Positions 6,721 to 15,261 of a DNA stretch of 22,769 nt are shown here, piece by piece. Numbering within the stretch: position 1 is the stretch's first letter; each line of letters opens with the position of its first letter. Position numbers and translations under genes: made by a program. Origin of the DNA: CAZJOD01 sp964547525 (GTDB lineage Bacteria; Bacillota; Clostridia; JAAYHZ01); contig CAZJOD010000047.1 of NCBI GenBank assembly GCA_964547525.1, positions 1 to 22,769 of the forward strand, written 5' to 3'. Below the pieces are notes generated by a model, which was given only the letters and a program-made list of their open reading frames with translations, made no database searches and was not told the DNA's origin.

Positions 6721-7693
6721 AAGAAAAAATTCCTTTCTGTATTTCTTCACTTATTTTAACAAATTCCTCACACATTGCTTCAATTGCTATTTGTGTATGT
6801 CCCACACTCTGCGGGGAACCGTAATATCCGGCTATAAATCCTCCCTTTCGTGTGCCTAATTTACTTACCATTTCACGGCAATACGCTCTGATTGTAGCAG
6901 GGCTGCCGTAAATCATAGTACCTTGTATATCAACCGGACAATAAAAAGTTATACGACCTGCAAATCTTTTATGTAAATTATCTAATCCCATATTTTGCTG
7001 CTGATCCATTTGAATTACATCCAGACCCGCATCAATCAAATCTTCTAAAATTTCAGTTATATAACCGCAACTATGAAGAAGTGTTAACAATCCCGCATTA
7101 TGGGCGGCAGTATAAATACGTTTATACCTTGGTTTCCAAAACTCTCTCCAATGGGCGGGAGAGATCATCAAGGAATCCTGCAATCCCCAGTCGTCACAAA
7201 ACATATATCCGTCAAATCCGTTTTTTCCATATTGCTCGATTGCATACAGATTCATATCAACGAGTATATCCATAAGTTTGCACATTTCATCAGGATTTTC
7301 ATATATGTCAATCCAAGTATTCTCCAAGCTTCTAATAAAATGCAATCTTTCATATATGGAAAAACCACCTCCACATAGAAATTTGTCTTTTGCCTTTTCT
7401 CTGGCCTGTTCAATTCCCTGCCACCTTCTACTCTCGGTTACATCAGGTATCTTAAGATTTGAAAAATCGGCCCAATCAAGTAACGGAAATTTTTTAACTT
7501 CACCCAAAGAACATACACCTATGTTGTCCCACACGGCTCCCCACTCATCCGTTCCCTTTGAACATCTTGAATCAGGGCTAGGATGAGGACCCCAAAAGGC
7601 AAAATCATTTCCATATTTTTCCGGAAGCGTTCCGGCAAGTCTTGGAGGGTTTTCAAACTTTATTGTTTTAGAAACTACTTCTCTGCTTATCAT
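6710..7693 (-). CDS. Uroporphyrinogen decarboxylase / cobalamin methyltransferase (UroD/MtaA) superfamily protein
   Basis: 327 residues. The fold family covers heme-pathway UroD and the zinc-dependent MtaA/MtbA methyltransferases that move methyl groups between corrinoid proteins and thiols. The LLHSCGYITEIL segment carries the His207-x-Cys209 pair typical of the zinc-binding methyltransferase branch, with a further Cys252 (YCPVDIQ) that could be a ligand. YMFCDDWGLQDSLMISP is also typical. True UroD motifs near the N-terminus are not evident and no heme genes are nearby, so heme synthesis is unlikely. Placement between a cyclase-family gene and an acetyl esterase suggests a role in sugar catabolism, possibly handling a methyl group; no corrinoid protein is in the window. 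The start at 7693 (MISREVV) is preceded by AAGGAG with 7-nt spacing; an upstream ATG at 7726 lacks this. Confidence 0.85.
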   Translation of the reverse strand: MISREVVSKTIKFENPPRLAGTLPEKYGNDFAFWGPHPSPDSRCSKGTDEWGAVWDNIGVCSLGEVKKFPLLDWADFSNLKIPDVTESRRWQGIEQAREKAKDKFLCGGGFSIYERLHFIRSLENTWIDIYENPDEMCKLMDILVDMNLYAIEQYGKNGFDGYMFCDDWGLQDSLMISPAHWREFWKPRYKRIYTAAHNAGLLTLLHSCGYITEILEDLIDAGLDVIQMDQQQNMGLDNLHKRFAGRITFYCPVDIQGTMIYGSPATIRAYCREMVSKLGTRKGGFIAGYYGSPQSVGHTQIAIEAMCEEFVKISEEIQKGIFSYVD

Positions 7694-7726
7694 AAAACAA
7701 CTCCTTTTTTTATAATATTTTACCAA

Positions 7727-8344
7727 TTACAGTTCAATTAAAACTGCTCGAACGGGAGACCCTTCGGCTCCGCTCAGTTTCAAAGGCAATGCCGATAACA
7801 AATATTCCCCGGGATTAACTAAAGACAAATCCAAGCCTTCCAGCACGGCTATTTCATTACTTAATAATAATTTATGAACATCACCGGTGCCTTCATAAGC
7901 TTCAATCGATAAATAATCTATGCCGACAGTTTTTACTTTTTTTTCGACAAGATGCTGCGCTGCCGAGTAAGTAAGGGCACAATATTCTTTGTTGAAAAAG
8001 TCTTTCTCTTCATAACTGTTTCTTGTTTTAAAAAGCACAATGTCTCCTTTGTCAATATTACAATCTTTTAATTCTTCATATGACAAATGTGCTTCTTTTT
8101 TGATTTCAAATATTTTACACGGTCCGCAAAAAAATGATAGCTCCAATTCATCCACTTTTTTACCTTGGGCAATATAATGCCAGGGAGCATCTACATGGGT
8201 GCCGGCATGCAAACCCATATTTACTGCGGATACATTGCATTTATCCGTAGTAATGTCTGATACCTTTGTAACGGTTATTTTGGGATCGTCAGGCCACAAA
8301 ACCATTTGCGGCCCGATACTTTTGCTTATATCAATAATTTTCAT
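7727..8344 (-). CDS. Cyclase-family metal-dependent hydrolase (kynurenine formamidase-like fold)
   Basis: 205 residues, family PF04199 (putative cyclase). The signature HAGTHVDAPWH lies at residues 46-56 and supplies the metal-binding His and Asp residues. Other features include VGIDYLSIE and the C-terminal LPLKLSGAEGSPVRAVL, both typical of the family. Members hydrolyse formamides, lactone-like rings or related bonds; the substrate here is not evident. No signal peptide. The start overlaps the lyase stop as TAATG (shared base 8344) with AAGAGG upstream, so translation is coupled to the lyase. In this setting it might open a lactone or process a ring product of uronate breakdown (inference). 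Confidence 0.9.
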   Translation of the reverse strand: MKIIDISKSIGPQMVLWPDDPKITVTKVSDITTDKCNVSAVNMGLHAGTHVDAPWHYIAQGKKVDELELSFFCGPCKIFEIKKEAHLSYEELKDCNIDKGDIVLFKTRNSYEEKDFFNKEYCALTYSAAQHLVEKKVKTVGIDYLSIEAYEGTGDVHKLLLSNEIAVLEGLDLSLVNPGEYLLSALPLKLSGAEGSPVRAVLIEL

Positions 8345-10386
8345 TAAAACCTCTTGGCATATTCACCCCATTTATCTTCTTTTATTATTTGTACGCCTTT
8401 GTAAATTAAATTTTTACAACCGTCTGCATATGCATATTCCAAGTCTCCGTCCTTAAACATTAAAATTGCGGTCTTACCGTCACAATATATATCTTCTGTT
8501 TGTGCAATCTGAGCCGGTCTCCCTTTTTCCGCACCTTTTATATAGTTCGATATAAATGTTACTTTTTTGTTTTCCATAACCATTTCAATAATTTTGCATA
8601 CAAAGGTGTCTTTTACTTTAACTTCAATTTCCGGTTTTGTTTTCCCGTTATATGGTACAATCACTTGACCTATATCAAATCTGCTTACCTGCTCTTTCGT
8701 CTCATATCGAATCATTGGAGCCGGTTCACCACCGGATAAGCCGGCACCTTTATACGCCACCCAGCCTGCGAAAGGTTCTTTACTGCCTGTATATACTTTC
8801 TGTTCAACAGGAGTATTGTAATGGAATGCTTTTAAATATACATTAGCATCGTCAAAATCGGTATGTGCTTCCAATTGATCGGTATTTTCAGTAATAGTAC
8901 CGGGTATGCTTTGCCAAGCCGAGATAAATTGTGCTTTTCCGCCGTAACATTGTACATTATCATAAACAACAGCTGCAAAATCTTTTATCCATAAAAATGT
9001 ACGCCTGTGTGTTCCTGCCAAGGATATCTCCGTTCCCTCATAGCCACCACTATAATCGGAATAAATTAAACTGACCACATCATCCTCATAATATTTATCA
9101 ATAACGGGATCAATTATCGTTTGTGTCATTCGCTGCGGTCTTACAGTACTATGAGATGCCGTCGATCTGCCATAAAAGCAGAACGGATCCGATCGTTCAT
9201 AATTTAAAGTACCGGGATCGATCAATAACATTTTGCCATTATGATACATACTTACGGCGTTTCTTGCCTTATGACAATGACCACCTCCCCAAACTGTCGC
9301 ATCGAACACGAACATTGTAGATGATTTATCCCAACCGTTTTTAATAAAAAACTGCCCTGCTTTATCAAAATATTTCGACGGTTTGTTTTCTGTTTTAAAT
9401 TCGTAATTTCCAGCTAGGTCGAAATCATCCAGGAAACGACTTCTGTCTTTAATAAATTCGTTATATATACTACACACCGTATCCTGATCGGCGTTTTCAT
9501 ACCATCTTCCGCTGTCATTCAACCCTGTTCTTTTCATATCGGGTGCATACATATATAATGAATAATTCCACATCTTCGCAACTAAGACAGGGTCGATATC
9601 CAGTCCAAGATCAGGTCTGTTCTTTTGCACGTAACAGTAACGTGTAAAAACATTCTTCATCCAATCGTGGTATCCTGCGGTATGCTCTTCATGACTGCCA
9701 TCACTGTGTACCTGTGTATGAAATGTTTCATTTATGTTGTGTACTGCAAAGTCCAAATATTCTTCGGTACCGGGCAAACAATATCCCAAGAAAAACATTG
9801 TATCAAGCTGGCTTATTCTCCAATTACCGATATGTGTTATATTTTTTTTCATGAAGTTTAATTGTTCAAATGTGCTGTCGATCATTCTTTTTATTAAGTC
9901 GTCATCAAAATATCCGCTTTCTTTCAAGTATGGAACCGCACCCCACCAGCCTCTTCTATTAAATTGTCCCAATCTTATGGAAGTACTTAACGTATTATCA
10001 CCGGTTGTTCGCCAAACACTCTCATTCGTTTCGGTTCCGTCATACGATCTGAAATCCAACCAAGCTTCAATGGTATCTTTTGCGATTTGAGCCAATCTTT
10101 TATCTTTTGTTCTTTCATATTCCCATGATATGGGTTCCAGCCAGAAGAAACGGTTTAACTGTGCACGCCATTCCTGATTGTTGATCTCCGGACCTCTGAA
10201 GTCGATTTCTTTGAAACTATTGTACCGCACTTCAGTACAACCGCCGTTAAACGGTATCTTGTTATCAGCCAAGGCCTCTAACCACTTTTTTGTGTTTTGC
10301 TTTTTTTCTACGGTATATTCACCGAATTGGGCATAATACTTTTCATACTCAAGCATCTTATTTTTTACTGCCGATAGAATATCCAT
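8344..10386 (-). CDS. Heparinase II/III family polysaccharide lyase, intracellular
   Basis: 680 residues. The first ~330 have the alpha-helical toroid features of alginate/heparin lyases: ITHIGNWRISQLD, and SDGSHEEHTAGYHDW with candidate catalytic Tyr and His. Residues about 355-640 form the beta-sandwich Hepar_II_III domain, with GGGHCHKARNAVSMYHNG, LLIDPGTLNYE and GRSTASHSTV. These enzymes cut uronic-acid-containing polysaccharides by beta-elimination. The usual HxHxD core is altered to HCHKARN, which may affect metal or substrate binding. No signal peptide is present, so the enzyme should act on imported oligosaccharides. The start is set by GGAGGG 7 nt before the ATG at 10386. An in-frame ATG at 10401 overlaps that site and is unlikely. 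Exact substrate unknown. Confidence 0.88.
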   Translation of the reverse strand: MDILSAVKNKMLEYEKYYAQFGEYTVEKKQNTKKWLEALADNKIPFNGGCTEVRYNSFKEIDFRGPEINNQEWRAQLNRFFWLEPISWEYERTKDKRLAQIAKDTIEAWLDFRSYDGTETNESVWRTTGDNTLSTSIRLGQFNRRGWWGAVPYLKESGYFDDDLIKRMIDSTFEQLNFMKKNITHIGNWRISQLDTMFFLGYCLPGTEEYLDFAVHNINETFHTQVHSDGSHEEHTAGYHDWMKNVFTRYCYVQKNRPDLGLDIDPVLVAKMWNYSLYMYAPDMKRTGLNDSGRWYENADQDTVCSIYNEFIKDRSRFLDDFDLAGNYEFKTENKPSKYFDKAGQFFIKNGWDKSSTMFVFDATVWGGGHCHKARNAVSMYHNGKMLLIDPGTLNYERSDPFCFYGRSTASHSTVRPQRMTQTIIDPVIDKYYEDDVVSLIYSDYSGGYEGTEISLAGTHRRTFLWIKDFAAVVYDNVQCYGGKAQFISAWQSIPGTITENTDQLEAHTDFDDANVYLKAFHYNTPVEQKVYTGSKEPFAGWVAYKGAGLSGGEPAPMIRYETKEQVSRFDIGQVIVPYNGKTKPEIEVKVKDTFVCKIIEMVMENKKVTFISNYIKGAEKGRPAQIAQTEDIYCDGKTAILMFKDGDLEYAYADGCKNLIYKGVQIIKEDKWGEYAKRF

Positions 10387-10528
10387 TACATTTCCCTCCA
10401 TATGTATACTTATGTGATTTTTATAATATGGTATAGTACATTACTTTATATACTGCACCGATAGAACATAACATCAAGAATATAAATTTTCGATCTCTAT
10501 GCAAAATATGCGTAAAATATGTACTATA
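10387..10528 (-). promoter_or_regulatory. Intra-operon spacer with repeated ATATG-rich elements
   Basis: The 142-bp gap between the M20 and lyase genes is the largest in the operon. It contains an AAAATATG direct repeat near 10502-10520 and a possible weak promoter (TTGATG with TATATA about 19 nt away on the minus strand). No terminator-like hairpin with a T-run was seen, so read-through is expected. A secondary promoter for the lyase and following genes is possible. Confidence 0.3.
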
Positions 10529-11863
10529 TTAAAAATCTAAAATGTCTCTTACAGGATAGGTCTTCTTTTTACTTAAGTCTTTAAGACATTTTATAAAATC
10601 CTGTTTACTTTTAAAGTATGGTTTAAACTCTTCTATAACTTTTTTTGCACGTATCCCTTCGTCGGATAATAGCACATACGCCGTTAAGGCCATAAAAGCA
10701 GTTCCCGTTCCATATGCCGTATATGTATCGGTTATCTTAAAATCCGCACTGTGGAGTCCTCCGACAATTCCTCCCACATAAGGATGAATTACCGGCATAA
10801 TCATAGACAGATCACCCATATCCGTGCAAATGGTTTTATGCCCGATAACCGCATAATCATCACCCACTAAAGTTTTTGCAGCTTCTTTAGCATATTCGGT
10901 TAAAGTGTTATCCGAGGCCAAGGGGAAATATCCCGGAATATCCTCAATTTCTACCCTGCATCCCATTGCCGCCGCAGTACCTGCAAAGGCTCTATCAATT
11001 TTTGCATTTACATCCTTAATAGCATCAAACGTTTTACCTCTGATAAAAGTACCTATATTAACTTCAGCGGGTATTACATTTACGGTGTCTCCACCTTTTG
11101 TTATTATCGGATGAACTCGAATACAATCTTCTTCTTTAAAAGTTTCTCTAATTGCATTAATTGCATTGAGACCTAAGTTTGCCGCATATAATGCGTTAAT
11201 ACCCTTTTCAGGTGCTCCACCCGCATGAGAAGCTTTACCTTTGTATGATATAGTCTTTACAAGACATCCGTTACATGTCGAACCGAATAAAAGTTTTTGT
11301 TTACCATCGGTTACATGAATCATATAAGCTATATCAACATCGTCAAAATATCCTCTATACACCAGTTCAGCTTTCCCACCTGAAAAAGTAAGCTTTCCTT
11401 TTTTTATTAAATCGGATCTGAAGTCTTGTTGTATATGTTCTTCAGCCGGAACTCCCATAAAAATGATTTTTCCACACATATCATTTAATAAACCACACTC
11501 TTTTAATACCGCCGCACAACCTACCATATCGGCTATTTGAACATTATGTCCACAAGCGTGTACAAATCCGCCCGGTTTTGCATCGGGATGCTCTGAGCAT
11601 ATAACACAATCAAGCTCACCGATAATTGCTATAACAGGCCCCGGTTTTCCGGTATCCAATACAGCTTTGACAAATGGTATGTCATCCGGTATATGCGTTT
11701 TATAGCCAAAAGAACTTAATTTTTCTCCGGCAACCTTTGCAGTCTCGTATTCGGTAAATCCCGGTTGTGGATTTCGGTAAATTATTTCCCCTAATTCAAT
11801 TATTTCATTAATTCTTTTATTAACACATTCTTTTATTATCTTGGCACTTTTTATTATGTTCAT
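10529..11863 (-). CDS. M20-family amidohydrolase (peptidase M20D-like)
   Basis: 444 residues. A dinuclear-metal amidohydrolase of the type that removes N-acyl groups from amino acids or related amides (AbgB, hippurate hydrolase and N-acyl-amino-acid deacylase relatives). Visible motifs: GELD at 82-85, HACGHN at 102-107 in place of the commoner HACGHD, the catalytic/metal-binding PAEEH at 139-143, the dimerisation-domain motif KGKASHAGGAPEKGINAL, and a late GGLHSADF segment. No signal peptide. It starts 15 nt after the xylulokinase stop, with a GGCGGGG-type site upstream. In this operon the likely substrate is an N-acylated intermediate, perhaps an N-acetyl amino sugar or an acylated amino acid substituent (inference). 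Confidence 0.9.
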   Translation of the reverse strand: MNIIKSAKIIKECVNKRINEIIELGEIIYRNPQPGFTEYETAKVAGEKLSSFGYKTHIPDDIPFVKAVLDTGKPGPVIAIIGELDCVICSEHPDAKPGGFVHACGHNVQIADMVGCAAVLKECGLLNDMCGKIIFMGVPAEEHIQQDFRSDLIKKGKLTFSGGKAELVYRGYFDDVDIAYMIHVTDGKQKLLFGSTCNGCLVKTISYKGKASHAGGAPEKGINALYAANLGLNAINAIRETFKEEDCIRVHPIITKGGDTVNVIPAEVNIGTFIRGKTFDAIKDVNAKIDRAFAGTAAAMGCRVEIEDIPGYFPLASDNTLTEYAKEAAKTLVGDDYAVIGHKTICTDMGDLSMIMPVIHPYVGGIVGGLHSADFKITDTYTAYGTGTAFMALTAYVLLSDEGIRAKKVIEEFKPYFKSKQDFIKCLKDLSKKKTYPVRDILDF

Positions 11864-11878
11864 AATCTTAACCCCGCC

Positions 11879-13411
11879 TTATTGATCCTGTATGGATGCC
11901 AAATTTTTAAAATCATCTTTCAATGAGCGATATAGCTCTGTAAACAGTGTGTAATATTTTTTATATGTCTTTTGGGCGATTGTATCGGTATTTTGAACAT
12001 CTTTTATTTTAATTGTCATATCACAAGCTTCGGTTACGCTTTTATACACACCGGTTCCCGTTCCTGCAAGCAGTGCCGCGCCCATAGCCGGCCCTTCCTG
12101 AGCATTTATAGTGTAAACATCGGACCTATAAATATCAGCTTGTATGCTCCTCCATATCTTGCTCTTCCCACCGCCTCCGGACGCACGAATCTCGTCTACA
12201 GGTACCCCTGTATCTTTAATTATGTTCAGGCAATCATACATTGCAAACGCAACTCCCTCCATTACCGAACGTATAAAATCAGCTTTTGTATGTGTGGGAG
12301 TTATTCCGAAAAACACCCCTTTTGCATCATTATCAAGGTGAGGGGTCCTCTCACCCATCAAATACGGTAGATATATAAGTCCGTTCGAACCTAATGATGA
12401 CTTTTCACACTCTTTATCCATCAAAACATACGGATCCACATCCATCAGTCCGGCAACCGAAATTTCTTCTTTACAAAAATGATCTCTAAACCATTTTAAA
12501 GACAATCCTGCCGATTTTGTAACACCCATAATATGCCAAGCTCCCGGTACCGCGTGACAAAATGTTTGTGTGCGTCCTAAGTTATCGATTTTCACAGAGT
12601 CGGAATGAGCGAATACCACCCCTGAGGTACCTAATGTAGCTGATACTACACCACTGCGTACAATACCGTTACCCACTCCACCTGCGGCTTGATCTCCTCC
12701 TCCGCCTACAACCGGTGTTCCTTTTTTTAAACCTGTCGTTTCCGCAGCTTGTTCATTTATATATCCGCTGATTTCATAAGACTCGTATACATTAGCTAGA
12801 AATGACCGATCAACTTCCAGTATACTTAATATTTCTTTACTCCAACATCTTTTCGGAACATCTAAAAATTGCATACCGCTTGCATCGGAGACCTCAGTGG
12901 CAAATTCACCTGTCAATTTGTATCTGATATAATCTTTAGGTAATAGTACTTTTTTAACCTTTTCATAGATATGAGGTTCCTTATTCCTTACCCATAATAA
13001 TTTCGATGCGGTAAAGCCTGTCAAAGCAGGATTGCATGTTATCCTCATAAGCTTTTCTAATGTAACCTTATCGGTTATTTCTTTACACTCTTTAACACTT
13101 CTGGTGTCACACCAAATAATTGAATCACGTAGCACAGCTCCTTGTTCATCTAATAAAACCAATCCATGCATCTGGCCTGACAAACCTATCCCGGTTATGT
13201 CGTCACCCTTTATTCCCGCTTTTTTCAATGTAGCTTTAAGAGTATAACACGTCGCTTTCCACCAATCTTCGGGATTTTGCTCGGCCCAACCCGCTTTTAA
13301 TTGCTTCATTCCGTATTCATACACCGATTGTGCAACCGTATCGCCATATTCATTAAACAAAACGGTCTTAGTACCTGAAGTTCCTATATCTATTCCGATT
13401 AAATAGGCCAT
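11879..13411 (-). CDS. xylB: Xylulokinase (FGGY carbohydrate kinase)
   Basis: 510 residues, normal for the family. Phosphorylates D-xylulose (or a related ketose) with ATP, feeding the pentose phosphate pathway. The ATPase-fold N-terminus GIDIGTSGTKTVLFN (6-20), the xylulokinase-type SGQMHG motif (78-83), the catalytic base Asp240 in GGGGDQAAGGVGNG, and the C-terminal FGGY region (ASGGGGKSKIWRSIQADIY) are all visible. AAGGAG with a 7-nt spacer precedes the ATG. The gene lies between the PHP and M20 genes with gaps of 44 and 15 nt. No xylose isomerase is present in the window, so the ketose may come from another route, and the true substrate might be a different pentulose or hexulose. Confidence 0.93.
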   Translation of the reverse strand: MAYLIGIDIGTSGTKTVLFNEYGDTVAQSVYEYGMKQLKAGWAEQNPEDWWKATCYTLKATLKKAGIKGDDITGIGLSGQMHGLVLLDEQGAVLRDSIIWCDTRSVKECKEITDKVTLEKLMRITCNPALTGFTASKLLWVRNKEPHIYEKVKKVLLPKDYIRYKLTGEFATEVSDASGMQFLDVPKRCWSKEILSILEVDRSFLANVYESYEISGYINEQAAETTGLKKGTPVVGGGGDQAAGGVGNGIVRSGVVSATLGTSGVVFAHSDSVKIDNLGRTQTFCHAVPGAWHIMGVTKSAGLSLKWFRDHFCKEEISVAGLMDVDPYVLMDKECEKSSLGSNGLIYLPYLMGERTPHLDNDAKGVFFGITPTHTKADFIRSVMEGVAFAMYDCLNIIKDTGVPVDEIRASGGGGKSKIWRSIQADIYRSDVYTINAQEGPAMGAALLAGTGTGVYKSVTEACDMTIKIKDVQNTDTIAQKTYKKYYTLFTELYRSLKDDFKNLASIQDQ

Positions 13412-13455
13412 AATCTTTCTCCTTAAAAAATTGTATCATTTCATCTTGCCACTAT

Positions 13456-14808
13456 TTAGCATTCCACAGGTTCTCTTCCAAAACAACGCATTTTTTCATG
13501 TTTTATATGTTCGGCAATTTTTTCTATCGAGTCTTGCGCCCAATTATATCCGGTGAATACCTCTAACATCAATTCACCTTCCAAACTACATAAACGGTTT
13601 TGCACAGAGTAAAACTCACTCATTAAGAACATGGCATAACGTACCAATCGGGCAGGTCCGAAAGCCATATATCTTAATTCCCCGTCCGCTCTTTTATACT
13701 GTCTTGCTCCGACGGACATATTGTTCCTGATGGCTGATGCCAATGACGAATAATCACTGTCCTTAGCAAAAATAATACTAAATCCGTCTCCCAAAACAGC
13801 TTTATCATGAGCATCGGTACTTCCGACCACCGGCATTTTTACTCCCTTTGCCAATTCTTCGGCATAAAGTACTCCCTGTAAAAAGTCTTTATCACCGTCA
13901 TCCACCCCTGTAATTTCCCACGCGTCGACATATCCTTCATTTATAATCAATCGGGAAAGAGAAGTGGGTATGTATACAGAGTTCTTTTCATGAGGCCAAT
14001 ACGGGTGTGCCAGTATGGCAAGTCCGTCGTTTTTTTGTATTTGATCGAAAACCCATCTTTGAAGCCCGTATTCCACCGGATCAACATCCTGAGGAAACGG
14101 TTCGTGATTTTCGGCTATTTTAATGGCTTCTTGTTTTATTTCATCGAAATTATCCGCTAACATCTTGCTTATGCAGCAGGTAGCGCCAAAACTTACAATA
14201 TGCATTTTCTGTCCCAATTTATGCACTTCTTCACCGTTAAATATTCGCATACCCGTTTTTACCGAAAGAAGCTTCTCCATAACTTCAGGAGCCGGTTGAA
14301 GAGAGTAATGGTCGGTTAATACTGCAAATTCCATACCGACTCGACGTGCATGGGCGTACATGATCTCGGGAGGTTGTTTGCCATCGGAATAATTGCTATG
14401 CATGTGCATCTCACCCTTCCAAGGCAATAATTCGTACAGATCATCTTCAAGGCAGTATAACTTAAAAAAAGTAAGTTGAACATTCTCACCGTTATATGAC
14501 TCGTATATGAAAACCATATACTCTTGTTCATCGTAAAAGGTGTAATCAAAAACAAGATATCCGTTACTAATGGTATAACTTATATCTTGTTGAGTGGTGG
14601 TATTTGCAGACTTGATTTCACGAGGTGTCACATTAACCTTATATTGTTTTTTCTCTGAAAAAGTGCCGCCGGTTTTTATTTTTCCCCAAGGATTTATTCC
14701 GGATTCACTGCCGTCACCGGACATTTTTGAAAATATACTTATCGTAGTTTTTCTACCTGACAATACAACCATAGGATAAATACTGTAACAATCGATATTT
14801 CTTTTCAT
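13456..14808 (-). CDS. PHP-domain metallohydrolase, CehA/McbA-like
   Basis: 450 residues. An N-terminal beta-rich region (1-125) precedes a PHP phosphoesterase domain. Metal-binding motifs are complete: GEMHMHSNYSDG (His135 and His137), LTDH (165-167), NGEEVH (191-196), ILAHPYWP (His268) and GSTDAHD (329-335). CehA/McbA-like members hydrolyse esters or phosphoesters, and many sit in carbohydrate loci with unknown substrates. No signal peptide. AAGGAT lies about 8 nt before the ATG. This is the first gene of the eight-gene operon, 39 nt downstream of the predicted transcription start. Confidence 0.9.
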   Translation of the reverse strand: MKRNIDCYSIYPMVVLSGRKTTISIFSKMSGDGSESGINPWGKIKTGGTFSEKKQYKVNVTPREIKSANTTTQQDISYTISNGYLVFDYTFYDEQEYMVFIYESYNGENVQLTFFKLYCLEDDLYELLPWKGEMHMHSNYSDGKQPPEIMYAHARRVGMEFAVLTDHYSLQPAPEVMEKLLSVKTGMRIFNGEEVHKLGQKMHIVSFGATCCISKMLADNFDEIKQEAIKIAENHEPFPQDVDPVEYGLQRWVFDQIQKNDGLAILAHPYWPHEKNSVYIPTSLSRLIINEGYVDAWEITGVDDGDKDFLQGVLYAEELAKGVKMPVVGSTDAHDKAVLGDGFSIIFAKDSDYSSLASAIRNNMSVGARQYKRADGELRYMAFGPARLVRYAMFLMSEFYSVQNRLCSLEGELMLEVFTGYNWAQDSIEKIAEHIKHEKMRCFGREPVEC

Positions 14809-14853
14809 GACATCACATCCTTAATAACTTATTATCAACTATATGCATTTACC

Positions 14854-14883
14854 ATTATATCAAACCCAAACACTTTAATACAA
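14854..14883 (-). promoter_or_regulatory. Promoter of the eight-gene sugar operon
   Basis: On the minus strand a -35 TTGTAT (14883-14878), an 18-nt spacer and a perfect -10 TATAAT (14859-14854) predict transcription from about 14847 and a roughly 40-nt leader to the PHP gene. The remaining 14884-15030 is AT-rich with no gene. Confidence 0.65.
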
Positions 14884-15030
14884 CGATTTTTTAATGATAG
14901 AGATATTACAAGCGATAGTTTATAAAATATATTAAACTTGTTTTTTATATACCATTGTAATATAGCTCGATTTATTATTGTAGAAGCAGATTGATTTTAT
15001 TATAGATTATGATTTTAATAGATATAAATC

Positions 15031-15069
15031 TATAAAAAGCGGGTGGATCATATAAAATCCACCCGTTTT
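15031..15069 (-). terminator. Intrinsic terminator downstream of the solute-binding protein gene
   Basis: CGGGTGGAT (15040-15048), an 8-nt loop and ATCCACCCG (15057-15065) form a nine-pair GC-rich stem. On the minus strand CTTTTTA follows the stem; on the plus strand TTTTC follows. It should end transcripts coming from the gene at 15262-17121 and so separate that gene from the operon. Confidence 0.85.
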
Positions 15070-15130
15070 CAGTTGAAATTTTGGGATGAAAATAAACATT
15101 TCATCTATATGTGTAGGAGTCATAAATCTC

Positions 15131-15247
15131 CGATTTTAGCTTGTCTCTCACAGCATGTGTTCGTGACTTCGCTCCAATTGAAAATCTCAGGGCATCGAGC
15201 CCGTCGATTTTAGCTTGTCTCTCACAGCATGTGTTCGTGACTTCGCT
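15131..15247. repeat. Pair of perfect 43-bp direct repeats with internal dyads
   Basis: Copies lie at 15131-15173 and 15205-15247, a 74-bp period. Each contains an interrupted dyad: AGC...GTC...CACA-GCA-TGTG...GAC...GCT. The 31-bp spacer carries its own hairpin GGGC-ATCGA-GCCC (15190-15202). The array begins directly after the solute-binding protein stop and lies before its terminator, so it would form the 3' untranslated region. It looks like an extragenic palindromic repeat family. Confidence 0.85.
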
Positions 15248-15261
15248 TACTATGCTGCTAA

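Noticed and set aside
6710..7693. Heme biosynthesis gene hemE
   Set aside because: The motifs fit the methyltransferase-like branch, and no heme genes are nearby.
9734..10090. 118-codon plus-strand open frame opposite the lyase gene
   Set aside because: Antisense shadow of a conserved lyase domain with no supporting signals.
11972..12370. 132-codon plus-strand open frame opposite xylB
   Set aside because: Antisense to a clear kinase gene, with no ribosome binding site and no recognisable domain.
15101..15261. Small gene across the 43-bp direct repeats
   Set aside because: One minus-strand frame is open, but it has no start codon with a ribosome binding site and the repeat is read in two different frames in the two copies.
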